Shown one piece after another: positions 9,630 through 19,910 of a DNA stretch of 64,000 nt; the stretch's first letter is position 1; each line of letters opens with the position of its first letter. The notes beneath the pieces are model-generated. The model made no database searches, had not been told where the DNA came from, and worked only from the letters and a program-made list of their open reading frames with translations. The stretch covers positions 1,054,001 to 1,118,000 of the forward strand of contig NC_085853.1 of the NCBI RefSeq assembly GCF_020906515.1. The letters run 5' to 3'. Source of the DNA: Vanrija pseudolonga (Eukaryota; Basidiomycota; Tremellomycetes; Trichosporonales; Trichosporonaceae). Position numbers and translations under genes: made by a program.

Positions 9630-12009
9630 TTTTTGTGTGTGTGCGCGGGCTTGTGTGTGTCGTCAAGAGACTTGCCCGAGTCGAGGTAATTAATATCGCT
9701 CTCGCCACGGGCTCGCAGCAGTGGCAGTGACAAACGTGTGACGTCGACGGGTTCCCGCAAACTGTGCACTGCGCACCAGCTGGGCGCCAGCAAGGCTGGT
9801 CGTGAGCGAGCGAGCTCGCCGCGAGCTGGCCGCCGCCAGAGCCAGATGAGCAGAGCTGGTCGCCATGCCCCTCATTCCCGAAACCTACGAGCAACGAGTT
9901 CGTGTCTGTGTGTGCCTCCCGAAACCAAGGCGTTTCAGGCAAGAAAAGCGTACCGAGGGGCCGAAACAAACAAGCCATCAATCACGAAAGAGTACTACTG
10001 TATCTGGAATACGATGCACTGGACAAGTGACGCAGTGACACACAGGGCGGCGCGAGGGCCTGACTGGCCTGACTAGAGAAACCTTGTCGGTCGGTGGGTT
10101 GGTGAGTGTAGCGAGTGTGGCTGCCGTACGGCGTGTCGAGAGGCAAACCAAAATGTGAGACATGTGCCTCGCGTGGTGGGTTGTTACGAGAGGGCGAAGC
10201 GTCAAGTCTACGCGGGGGATTGTTTGCTTGCTTGCTTGCTAGTTGTTGTTGGCCGATATGGAAGACAGTGGCGCGTGGGAGTGCTTGGCTGAGACGTGTG
10301 TGTGTGTCGGTTGTGCTATCTCTTCTTCTTCTGGGTGGTTCATGTCGCCGCATGGGAATGTAATGTTGCCAAGCATGGCGAGGCGGCGCAGCGCAACGCG
10401 GCGCTCGCACAAGCGCCGCAACGCCCCCAACAGCACCCACACGGGCCTCACTGTGCCAAACAACAGCGGGTTGTTCCTCGTTTGTCTGGCCAGCCAAGGG
10501 TGCCCGCGCACACCCAAACCACCGTCATCTGACATGCCATCCTTCGTTTCGACGACAACAAAAAGTCCAGAGCCAGAGCCCAGCGACTGCCCGACCGGCC
10601 GACCGACCTTCGACACCGCGTGCCGTAGTCTGCCGTATACGGTCCCCGCGTGCGCGTGGCACTGTGTAATGTATCGGAGCTTCTGGACGCAAAGGCACGC
10701 TGCCGGAAAGGGTTCCTCGGCGGGGGGTGTAAAGCTTGTTTGTGTGTGCTGTCTTTTCGCCGCACACCGCACAGCAGCGCAGCGAAGCGTCGCTTGCTTG
10801 TCTGCGTGCTTACCTGCGTCCCGATCTCCCGATCCCCCGAGTCATAGTGCATGTGGCCGGGTGCAAACTGTCCATCTCATCTATGTTGCAAACCTCCGCC
10901 GAAACGACTAGCTGCATGTAGGCGGGTGGCCGGGCGCTGGCTGGGCTGGGTAGCGCAAGCCCAGCGCACCCGCATCAGCCGACCGACCCAGTCCACGGCC
11001 CGGCGCCACACTCAACCCTCCCTCGCTCGCAAGCTTATCGTCGCGAGCGAGCCCGTTGCCGGGCTGACGACGCCCGTTGTGTCCCCCCTTGCCCCGCGCG
11101 CACACAATTAATTAGCAGGCGATCTGCCTTGGGACTTAGGGCCAGCTTAGGGTTTTTGCGTTATCGCCCGCTGGTGCCAGTGCTGCTGACGCACACTTTA
11201 CGCTGCTTGACGACGGCCCAGTGGGGCTCTCGGGTTGTTGTGAAGCTGTTTTCTGTTTTCGTCGTTTCGTCGCCGTCTTCGTATTACTTTTATTTTCCGC
11301 CTGCCCGCCGGAGCTATGCAGTTAGCTAGCGTGCACATCGGCGTTCCAAAGGCTCTCTCTCTCTCCTTCGTGCCCACTTGTGGAGCAGTGTTCTTCGCCG
11401 TTCCAAATCCCTAGATGGCGAACACAATGCACACGCCCACGCTCAGCTCGCCCCCTCCCACTCACACCCAGCCCTCTGCTGGAATCAGTTTGTTGGAACA
11501 AACGCCCATCCGTTGGGTCTGCGTTGCCGGGCACGCCGCTTCCGCCGGCGGCGTCCTTTCACATTGGTTCCCACCCACTCACTCCTTGCGACGTCACCAA
11601 AGTGCCTCTGGCCGTTGTGCTGGTGCACAAATCAACGAGCGGTGACGTCGAGTCTGGTCATCGTCATGCCTCAGAACCTCGGAATAGTCTCGATAGAGTA
11701 GTATCGGGACGGGGAGCTGAGGGAGGGAGGTGGCCGATCCGTGCAGCCTCATGCCCTTACTAAGCTCTAAGCTCTTGACGTTAGAGATTCTGGGGCACGA
11801 ACGGCCCAGCTTTAGTTAGCGTCGGAAGTGAGGACCCTGTGCAGTCTCGTCAGCGTAAGTACAGTGGGGCTGATGGGCGCCGCTGGCCGTGGGCGGCAGG
11901 CGGGCAGCAAGCCGGCCGAGGGTGGTCCAGCCAGCCGACGGGTCAGATAAGGCGGGTGCCACCGCAGTCAGATGCAATGCAAATGCATAGTAGATACACT
12001 AGGAGCCTT
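9630..12009. other. Gene-poor interval of 2.4 kb
   Basis: No protein-coding gene could be supported. Two overlapping antiparallel open frames near 10.24-10.91 kb have no motif, no intron logic and a composition like random GC-rich DNA. Short simple repeats occur (for example a gcttgctt run near 10.22 kb). No tRNA B-box was found. It is upstream of family member B (start at 9629) and downstream of the DUF6604-like gene. Confidence 0.5.
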
Positions 12010-14967
12010 CTACATGACGACACAGTCCGGCATGCCGCTTCGTCGCGGTACTGGCGGGCGCTGCACCTTGCCCTTTTGGCAGAACCACGATTGGAGCTCG
12101 GCGGCGTCGCGGCCGCTGTCGAAGGCCGCGGTGACGGCACGCAGCAGCACGGGATCTGCGTTGTCCGCGAGCACTGCGTTGAGCACTCGCGTGTACGCCG
12201 TCTCGAGAGGCAGGCCTGCCTCGGAGAACTCGTCATGCAGGCGCTTGCTGTGCTGGCGCAGCGTCGTCTGAATCGTCTTGCTCGTCATGAAGAAGACGAT
12301 GGTGGCAGTAAAGAGGTTGAGTTTCGAGCGGCAAAAGACATAGATGCCCGTCAGGTCCTCCTCGATCATCATCCGCACAAGTTGGAGTGCTGCCGTCGCT
12401 GAAAACGAAGTCGTGTCCCGAGGCAACTCCTTGCCACCGGTCAGCCCAAGATAATCCGCGCTAGACTTGTCGGGACGGATCTGTCCCATCACCATCTGGA
12501 CTGCGCCGGTGGCGCTGGCAGAGAGCAGCCGTTCATCCGTGACCCCATTGGCTCGGGCGCGCATCATAATGTCGGTGTCGGGCAAGCGCTTCGCACCGAG
12601 CGCCGCATACTTTGCTGTTATCCTCGCCAGGGTGCCTGTGAAGAGAGTGGAACCGTAGTCCATGTCCACCTCGGGGACAGCTTCAACGTCCCACCCTGCC
12701 AACCCCAGCGCAACGAGTGGCGACTTGGTCTTGAAGATGAGATTGACGCTCGGATCGAAAAGCTTTGTCAAACTGTAGTCGGCGCGGTCGGCCACCTCGT
12801 TGCGCTGCTTCTGCAGAGTACGGAGGTCGCGCGGCGACCCTCCCTTGAGCCGAGGCGCTGCTGCAGGCCCAAAGGCTTTGGTCGGAGGAATGCCGTCGGC
12901 AAAGAAGTCGTTGGCAAAGCCATCACCGAGGTACTCGAACTGAGCGACAGGCTTGAGCTGGCCGGTCTGCACCAGCTTGTTGTGGACGTGCATCAGCAGC
13001 ACAATGTCGGGCGTGACGTCCCACACATGCACAATGAGCTGATACACCAGCTGTAGCGCCTCGACCAGACCAACACCGCACAGGTACGGCGAGTACTCGT
13101 GGAGGCCGTTGGGGTTGGTGCTGGTGAATTGCGAAGGGGCGATGCCTTCAATCCCAACCATGTATTCGCACTCTCCGAGCCAGCTTACAAACTCGTCCTT
13201 GAGCACGTCGAGCAACTTCGCCATTTGGTCCGACATGCCGGGACGACGACCGGACCCACGCTCGTCAACCATGATGTGGTGCGTCACCGCCATTGCCGAC
13301 AGGGCGCCGTTATAGAGGCGCTCGTTGTCGCGGTCGAGGAACAGATCAACATCGCGCCGTGCGTGGAAGTCGGTTGCAGGAGCTTCGAGAGCGTGTCCGG
13401 CAACGTTGTGGCTCCATCCCCTCGACGTGGTCATTGAATCCACGATGCATTGGAGCTGGAAGACCAGGTGCGGCTGGATACGGCGGCGGAGGTCGGTGCC
13501 GGGTTTCTGGAAAGCGAGCGACGTGACGGCGCCTGCAAATTCGTTCAGCCCAAACATGCGCCGGGGTAGGGCCCAAGGCCCCGCGGGTGACCAGTCAATA
13601 TCCTCGTAAACGTGGTTCTTTCCGTGCAGTCTGTTGTCCTGCACAACGTGGTGGGAGAAGAGATTGACGAGGTCATACAGCCACTTGATGGTGTGCACGC
13701 GGCACCAGGCGAGTCGCTCCTCCTTGGTTGCCTTGCGCAAATCGACCGTCGGGTCCCAGTTACGCAGCTCCTTCTCCATCCTCTTGGTCGGCTTGCCGGT
13801 CCTGTTGTGCTGAAAGTCGACGGCAAAGTCGACAAGGTCACGATACGCATAGGCGAGGAGCTGTTCCTTGATATCAAAGGTGATGGTCATGCGGGAGCTT
13901 GGGTCGATGGTGGCTATACCGCGCATGTCGACCGAAGAGTCCGACATGTATAGAGTATACCGGTCCTGTGCGGCCTCAAGGTCGTCGCCACCAAGTTGCC
14001 GCAGCACCGTGTCGTACGAGTCGCGATCAGGGAAGTCCTCGAACACGGCAAGCTTGGAGCGCTTGACACGAGCGACAGCGGCGTTGGAGACGGCTCCCGC
14101 GACAGCGGCGTTGAGGCCGTTGTACGCCACGTCGCGCCATTCGCTCTGGACCGCGGCGCGGCACTCGCCCCACTCCATGACGAGCATGAACACCGTGGCA
14201 TAGTAGTCGTCGTCTTCGCTAATGAGGCCGTAGCTCTCGAGTGGGATATCGAGGGCTGGCTCTGGCTCCGGCGCCGGCTGGGACTTGGAAGCCTTCGCCT
14301 TGGGTGCGCGCTTGCCCTTCTTGCCCTTGCCGTTCGCTTTGCGGCGCGGCTGGGTCCGTGATGGCGTCGGGTCGGGCGACTCGTCCGCGGGTTCGTCATC
14401 GTCCCCATCGTCGTCGTCCTCAACACGGAGCAGCGCGAAGCGGTTGGTGAAGATGTCTTCTTCGCTGAGGGCCTCTTCGCTCGGCTTCTCACCGCGCGCC
14501 AGGGCAGCGGCCCACGCCGGGCCACCGAGCATGTCAAAACCGGCCTGGAGCGAGTCGATAAAGTGCCGGTGGCTGCTGTTGTACTTTTCCAAGTTGGGGT
14601 CGTTGCGTGAGCCGCTGGCCTGCAGCTGCTCGTACAGCGAGTTGGCTTGCCGGCGCGCGGCGATGACGGACTGGAAGAGCGCGAAGACGAACGTCGGGAC
14701 GCGGCCAGCCGCTAGCAGGGGGACGTTGTTGCCGATCAGGCGTCACATCTTGACCAGCTGGAGGACGGTTGCCCGGCCGGTCCGGTTGGGTGCAGGCGGC
14801 TCATCGGCGTCCGACGCGGGGAGGGAGGTACGGCCGCTGCTGAGGAGGAAGTTGGACGTGTTGATGATCCAGTACACCAGCCGCGTCGTCTCGTGCTTGT
14901 ACGTTTTGTAGCTGAACGAGGGGGGCGAGCTGTCGAGGCCCCCTAATGGGGGCGTGCGCGAGGTCAT
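12010..14967 (-). CDS. DUF6604-like large protein, interrupted by one in-frame TGA
   Basis: One frame runs from the ATG at 14967 to the stop at 12010, about 985 codons, broken only by a TGA at 14743-14745. Before it: SFSYKTYKHETTRLVYWI and RATVLQLVKM. After it: LIGNNVPLLAAGRVPTFVF and SHRHFIDSLQAGFDMLGG. This fits the N-terminal domain of fungal DUF6604 proteins (YK-x-x-T-x-x-x-x-W near the start, a basic Lys-rich linker, then an H-x-x-F-x-x-x-L helix), and the two sides look like one domain. The linker here is acidic, then Lys-rich (KANGKGKKGKRAPKAKAS). The rest is largely helical and unrecognised. I found no GT-AG intron that removes the TGA and keeps frame. So it is either a recent nonsense change, a read-through site or a sequence error. 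An upstream in-frame ATG at 15015 is an alternative start. Function unknown. Confidence 0.7.
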
Positions 14968-15637
14968 GGCTGACGGCGATGATGGTGACACCGACACAAC
15001 AGGTCCCCGATGCAAGATAACGACGCCAAGTGTGATGGCGGATCGACGCGTCGCGTCGACTAATGTCAGGCAGTCGGCCCGAAATCTTGGAGGGGGGCTT
15101 GGATAAACATAACCCTTCTGCCAGAGACGTCTCGATGTCGAGACCTCTAGACGTCATGGTGTTCTGGAGCGCAGGGCTGCATAGCGAGCAGAGCCCAAGG
15201 TAGGTGTGACGGCGGTTGTGCGTTATGCTATCCTTGCCTTGACAGCTGCGCGCGCGGCAGGTCAGTGGTACGGTGCCCGTTGCAACACGGTCACCTGTCA
15301 GTGGTTTTTAGGCATTCGATATCGGAAATGAGCGCAACCCCGAGTAATGACACCCCTTCGCCTTCACACCTCGTCTCTTTGTCAGCTGGAACGAGTCTAG
15401 TCGGTATGTGATAGATCTGGGGTCTACAGCTCCACTCTATGTTACAGTTCGTAATGCCTCGTGCAAGGGTAAATGCTCCGGTTCGAAGAGTGCCTTGGTG
15501 TGGAGCGGTCGCAGTCAGATGTCGACATCCAACCCAACAACAACCGTCGGAACCTCAACTGGAATTCTGGAAGCGACGTGACGCTTGCCTTCAGTCGCAC
15601 AGTCTCCCCGTCGCTTGTCGCTTTCGTACAGGTTCGC
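14968..15637. other. Intergenic, no gene seen
   Basis: Lies between the start of the DUF6604-like gene and the stop of the PPPDE gene, both on the minus strand. No motif-bearing open frame or RNA gene seen. Confidence 0.5.
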
Positions 15638-17720
15638 CTAGCACAGCTTCGTCGCCACCTCGTCTGCCAGCTTGCGCACGTCCTTCTTGCCCCACCGCTT
15701 GCCTGCCGCCTCGAGCGTCTCGCTGGCATTCAGCACCTCGAGGAGCGGCTTGAGGGAGTCGTTAAACGATGGCGCAAGGTAGAGCAGCAGCGCAGTTGCG
15801 ACAAGGAGGCGGTGTCCTGGGACGTGTTAGCTGTGCTTGGGGTAGGGAAACAGCAGTACTCACCAACATCGGCGTCCTCTTCCCGTCCAATGGCCTCGAG
15901 CAGAGCGCTCACTCCCTCGACCTCCCACTCTGCCTCGATGCCGTCGTCGTCTTCACCCGAGACTCCCTCGGCCGCAGCGCGCTCCTTAGCGAGGCGGTGG
16001 CGCCATGCGGCCGCGTTGACCGCGACGTCGGCAGCCGCCTTGCGCACGCTCACCTCGGGGTGGAGGAGCGAGTCGACAAGGAGCGTAAGCAGGTCGGCCT
16101 GGAGCGTCGCACCGCCCGGCGCGAGCACCAGGTTGGCGAGTGGGAGCGGACCGAGGAGGTTGGTGCTCAGCCGGAGGGCGGTGAGGACCAGCGGCCGTGG
16201 TGTGCTGCCGCCACGCTCCTTGAGCTGCGAGGCGGCCAGTGCGAGGATGGCATTGACGGGCTCGGCGCCGGGTGCCATGGGCGATAACCTCACGGTGAGG
16301 ATAGCAGCCACCCGTGCGTTGAGCAGCGCGATGCGCCACAGGTCGATGAGGGGGAACGTCTGTTCTGGCTTGAGCTTTCTGAGAAGCGTGCGGGTCGTGT
16401 TCGTCCACTGCGTCAGCAGGTCACCAAGCTGCGCATCGTTCAACGACGCAGGAGCCTGGAGGAATGCGGCGGCCTTCTTGAGAGTCTCGAGGTCGGCACC
16501 GCCAACGCCAAAGCTCTCAATCTTGCCAAGGAGGGCAGGGTACGCTGGTGTCGCCGTTGCGAGAATCGGCTCGGTGGACAGCTTGGAGGTCACGGCGAGG
16601 TACAGCCGCTTGTGCGGGTGCTGGGGGAAGCAGTCGTCTAGGAACGACTCGACACGGGCCTCGAGCCCGCGCTTGTCCGCGCCGCGCATGACGTCGACCT
16701 GCTTGCCGTCCTTGAAGAAGATGAACGTGGGGGTGGCAGTGACGCCGTACTGCTGGGCCAAGCTCTGTCCGTCGCCGCGGTCGAGCTCGACCTCGACAAA
16801 CCGCGTGCCCTTGTGCCCGTACACTGCAGTGTTGTTCTCCGCGATCGTCTCGTACGCGGGCTTGATCGCGCGGCACGGCGGGCACCCAGCCGTGTTGGTA
16901 AAGTTTGCCACGACGGCCGTGTTGTCCTTGAGAATCGACGCAAAGTTGGCACGCGAGGTCACGAGCGTCAGCGCCGCAATCGTCGGGTTGGGCTTGGGCG
17001 GTGCCGACGTCGTGCCACCACCACCAGCGGCCTGCTGCGCGACCGCCGACAGCAGCGCGGACGCGAGATCCTGCGGTGTGGGCTGCGGCGCTGCGGCAGG
17101 AGGTGCAGCGCGGGGTGCGGGAGTCGCAGCCGCCGCGGGCGAACCGCCGAACGCACTCCGCTCGGCCTCGTTCGACTGACGGAACATTGCGTCAATGGTC
17201 GGCCTGAGCGCCTGGCCGAATGGCGTCGCGAGGAACTCGGACGGCAGGCCCGAGATCCACGAGGGGATCTCGGCGCCAGTGAGGAAGCCGACGACGTCCG
17301 CGGTGAAGTTGTTGCAGTTGAAGTCGGTGAGGTGGTACGCCGAGGCGGTGTACAGCTCGGACAGGGAGAAGAGGTACTCCTGGAACGTGTCGGCGTCGAT
17401 GTCTGGGGCGGTGTGTGAGTACGGCTGTGGACTCGGAACGGTAGCCTAGCCGACTTGCGTGTCTCGCCGACGTCAATAACCTGGAGCGGCTGCCCGTGGT
17501 GCGTGGTGCCCGGCGCCGCCTCCATGATACCGCGCCCGTAGAACACCTCGCGACCGAAACACGACGACCGAGGTGTGCCTTTAGTCGTTAGTCAGATCAG
17601 ATCGTGCGCTTGCTTTCCAACCCACCAGATGCCGTCGATCTGCTTGCCCGTCAGCCCGAGGGACATGGACTTGGCCATGCCCCTGCTGAGGTCGTAGACG
17701 TATAGTTTGACTGCTGACAT
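15638..17720 (-). CDS. PPPDE (deSUMOylase/deubiquitinase-type) - thioredoxin - PUL domain protein, apparent one-base frame break
   Basis: Exons 17720-17626, 17578-17459, 17402-15864 and 15816-15638. Order of domains: PPPDE cysteine isopeptidase (VKLYVYDLSRGMAKSMSL; catalytic His in IWHTSVVVF; catalytic Cys in TDFNCNNFTADVVGFL), thioredoxin fold with active site CPPC (TAGCPPCRAIKPAYETIAE), then a helical PUL-type repeat region to the end (KKDVRKLADEVATKLC). This architecture is known in fungi and is linked to removal of SUMO/ubiquitin-like modifiers and to Cdc48/p97 binding through PUL. The second intron (17403-17458) begins GC, so it is a GC-AG intron. The exon sum is 1933 bases, one more than a multiple of three: after HTSVVVF the frame needed for GREVFYGRGIMEA is shifted by one base near 17553-17557. 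This is a sequence error or a damaged allele. The start ATG at 17720 gives the conserved N-terminus. Confidence 0.85.
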
Positions 17721-18343
17721 CGGGGTAAGGGGGAGGGGTGAGATGGGAGAGTTGAGAAGGATGGTGCTGGTGATATTTGTTGACGAGTCGCTGCATGCTG
17801 CTGGGCGCTGATCGCCGTCGGTGAGCTTGCTGACGCGTTGCCGTGACGCAATCGAGTGAGAGTCACGTGATAATATGCCACGCGTCGTCCACGCGATAGA
17901 CCCTGCGTAACGCATTACGCGATCCTGCGCTAAGCCTGATCGAGGCCTGGCTGGCTGGCTGGCTGGCTGGGGCGGTTCACTCATGGGCCGGAGAGGTGTC
18001 ACCTTGTGGTGCACCCCGCCTCGACTAGGACGCGGGTCGCTGTCTCTTTGGGGTGCATGTACTACCACACCTCGCTCGTCGTCGTCGTCGTCGCATACCC
18101 CACTACCAACAAGTTGCGTTTCAAGACCCACCACTACGACTCGGTAGCCCGTAATAGTCACGCGCGTCAGCGAGCGTGACTTGACAATAGCGCCAGAGGC
18201 GTTCGGGGCGGCGCCTTCACGGGCAACCAAGTCGAAAGGTCAACTTGCACCACCTCGACGGACGATTGCACGTCATTGCAGCACACACCAAACTATATTA
18301 GCACCCTTGGTTGTCTTTCTCTCACCCACACACACCCACGACA
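17721..18343. promoter_or_regulatory. Divergent promoter region
   Basis: About 0.6 kb between the PPPDE gene (minus) and the Vam7-like gene (plus), so it must serve both. It contains a short ggct tandem run near 17.95 kb and a gtcgtcgtc-type run near 18.08 kb. No specific factor site is claimed. Confidence 0.5.
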
Positions 18344-19681
18344 ATGGCAGCAGATATCCAGCAAATAGCCATCACCGACGCGCTGACGGTGCACAAGCCC
18401 GCGCGGCACATTGCCTACACGGTCCAAGGTGGGTGGCGAGGGTTTTGTGTCTGCGGCGCCGCGCGGGTGTTTGTGGGCGGCGAGTGCGTAACGCGCACCT
18501 GCGCGGAAGTGGGGTGGGGTTACTTTACTCGCCCGGCCAGAGGGCGATGGGGCCATGCGATGCAGACGACTGCATAGGGTCGTCGCTCGCCATCCTGCAG
18601 CCCGCCTTCCCCACCAGAGCGTACTTCAGCGACTGACACAACCACCGCAGTGTCAACACCAACGCGCACATGGTCGGTGAACCGGCGGTACAATGACTTT
18701 GCCGCGCTCGACGCCGAGCTCCGCAGCTCGACGGGCAAGGAGACGCCCGCCCCACTACCCCCAAAGCACTGGTTCGCGCGGACGATGAACGACGAGGAGG
18801 TGAGTCTAGCGCGGAACAGAGCGAGGAGCAGTGCCGGTGCCGGCCGACGACTCCCGTCCACCACCACTCGCTAACCCCCCACTCCCCAGAAGATTCGCCA
18901 ACGCCGCGTCCACCTCGAGATCTACCTGCGCACGATCCTGACGACCAAGGACCCGCGGTGGCGGCAAGCCTTCGGGTTTGCGGATTTTCTCGCTGTTCCA
19001 GCCCAGAGCAGCAAGGTGCCCGACAGCTTTTCCGCCGCGTCGTGGTTGACAGAAGAGGGGGCCGTCGCGTCGCTCCTGCGCACCGCGCGCGCGGCACTAC
19101 TGAAGCGTGACGCACTAGCGCGCATGGGTGACGGGGCGGGCGGGCGCGCCGCGTCCGGCGACGCGCGCAAGGCGCTGCGCGAGGCGTCGTCACGTACCGA
19201 GGCGCTCGACGTCGCGCTGCAGGCGCTCAGCGGGCTCGGGGACGGCGAGCGCGCGCGCCGCGCCGACATGGTGGCTGCGCTGCGCGCCGAGGTCGCCAAC
19301 GTCGGGCGTATGGCCGAGGCCGGCTTCAGGCCAGCACGCGTCCCCACGCCGCCGGTGGAAGCTGCCGGGCCTGGCTCGAGCGCGGCCGCGGCGGCGCCAG
19401 CAGGGCGCGTGTTTGGAAGACGAGCAGCCGCACAAGAGACGGCCGAGACGCGCCCGCTCGACGACCGCGGCGTCGTCCAGCTCCAGCAGGCAAAGATGGC
19501 CAACCAGGACCAGCAGCTCGGCGTGCTCTCTGGCCTGCTGCAGCGCCAGCGGAAAATGGGCGAGGAGATTGCCACCGAGATCGACCAGCAGAATGAGATG
19601 CTCGAGCATATCGACGCAGAGGTCACACGGGTCGGCGGCAAGATGGCCCGCGCGAAGCGGCAGATGAACCGGCTTGGGTAG
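18344..19681 (+). CDS. Vam7-like vacuolar Qc-SNARE with PX domain
   Basis: Three exons, 18344-18428, 18651-18799 and 18890-19681; 341 residues. The N-terminal half is a PX domain, which binds phosphatidylinositol 3-phosphate: IAYTVQVSTPTRTWSVNRRYNDFAALDAELRS is split by the first intron, and PAPLPPKHW is the proline loop. The C-terminal 65 residues form a Qc-type SNARE helix (QDQQLGVLSGLLQRQRKMG, IDQQNEMLEHIDAEV) with the central glutamine of the zero layer. There is no transmembrane segment, as in yeast Vam7, which is held on vacuoles by PX and by the HOPS complex and drives homotypic vacuole fusion. The central linker is Ala/Arg-rich. Intron 1 is long for this window (222 bases). The 3' end converges on the RNase III gene with 229 bases between. 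Confidence 0.88.
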
Positions 19682-19910
19682 GCGCGGCGCGGCGAGGCGA
19701 GGCGTTATAATTCATTGCATGTCATGTATACAGTTTACGACAGCGGGCGGGCGAGAGTTCGCGAGAGCCGCGAAGCGGCTCGAGTGAACGTGCGTGGCAC
19801 GAAGAGCGACGTGGTGGTCTATCGGTGTACAGGGAAAACGTTGGCGGCTGCAGAGGCGGTGCGAGCGGCTTGCGGCGGCGTTAGAAGTGAGAAGTGAGTC
19901 TGGTCATCAG

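Noticed and set aside
10239-10911. Two overlapping open frames on opposite strands (177 and 222 codons).
   Set aside because: Composition is like chance GC-rich DNA, no domain or splice logic, and both cannot be coding in full. Read as noise.
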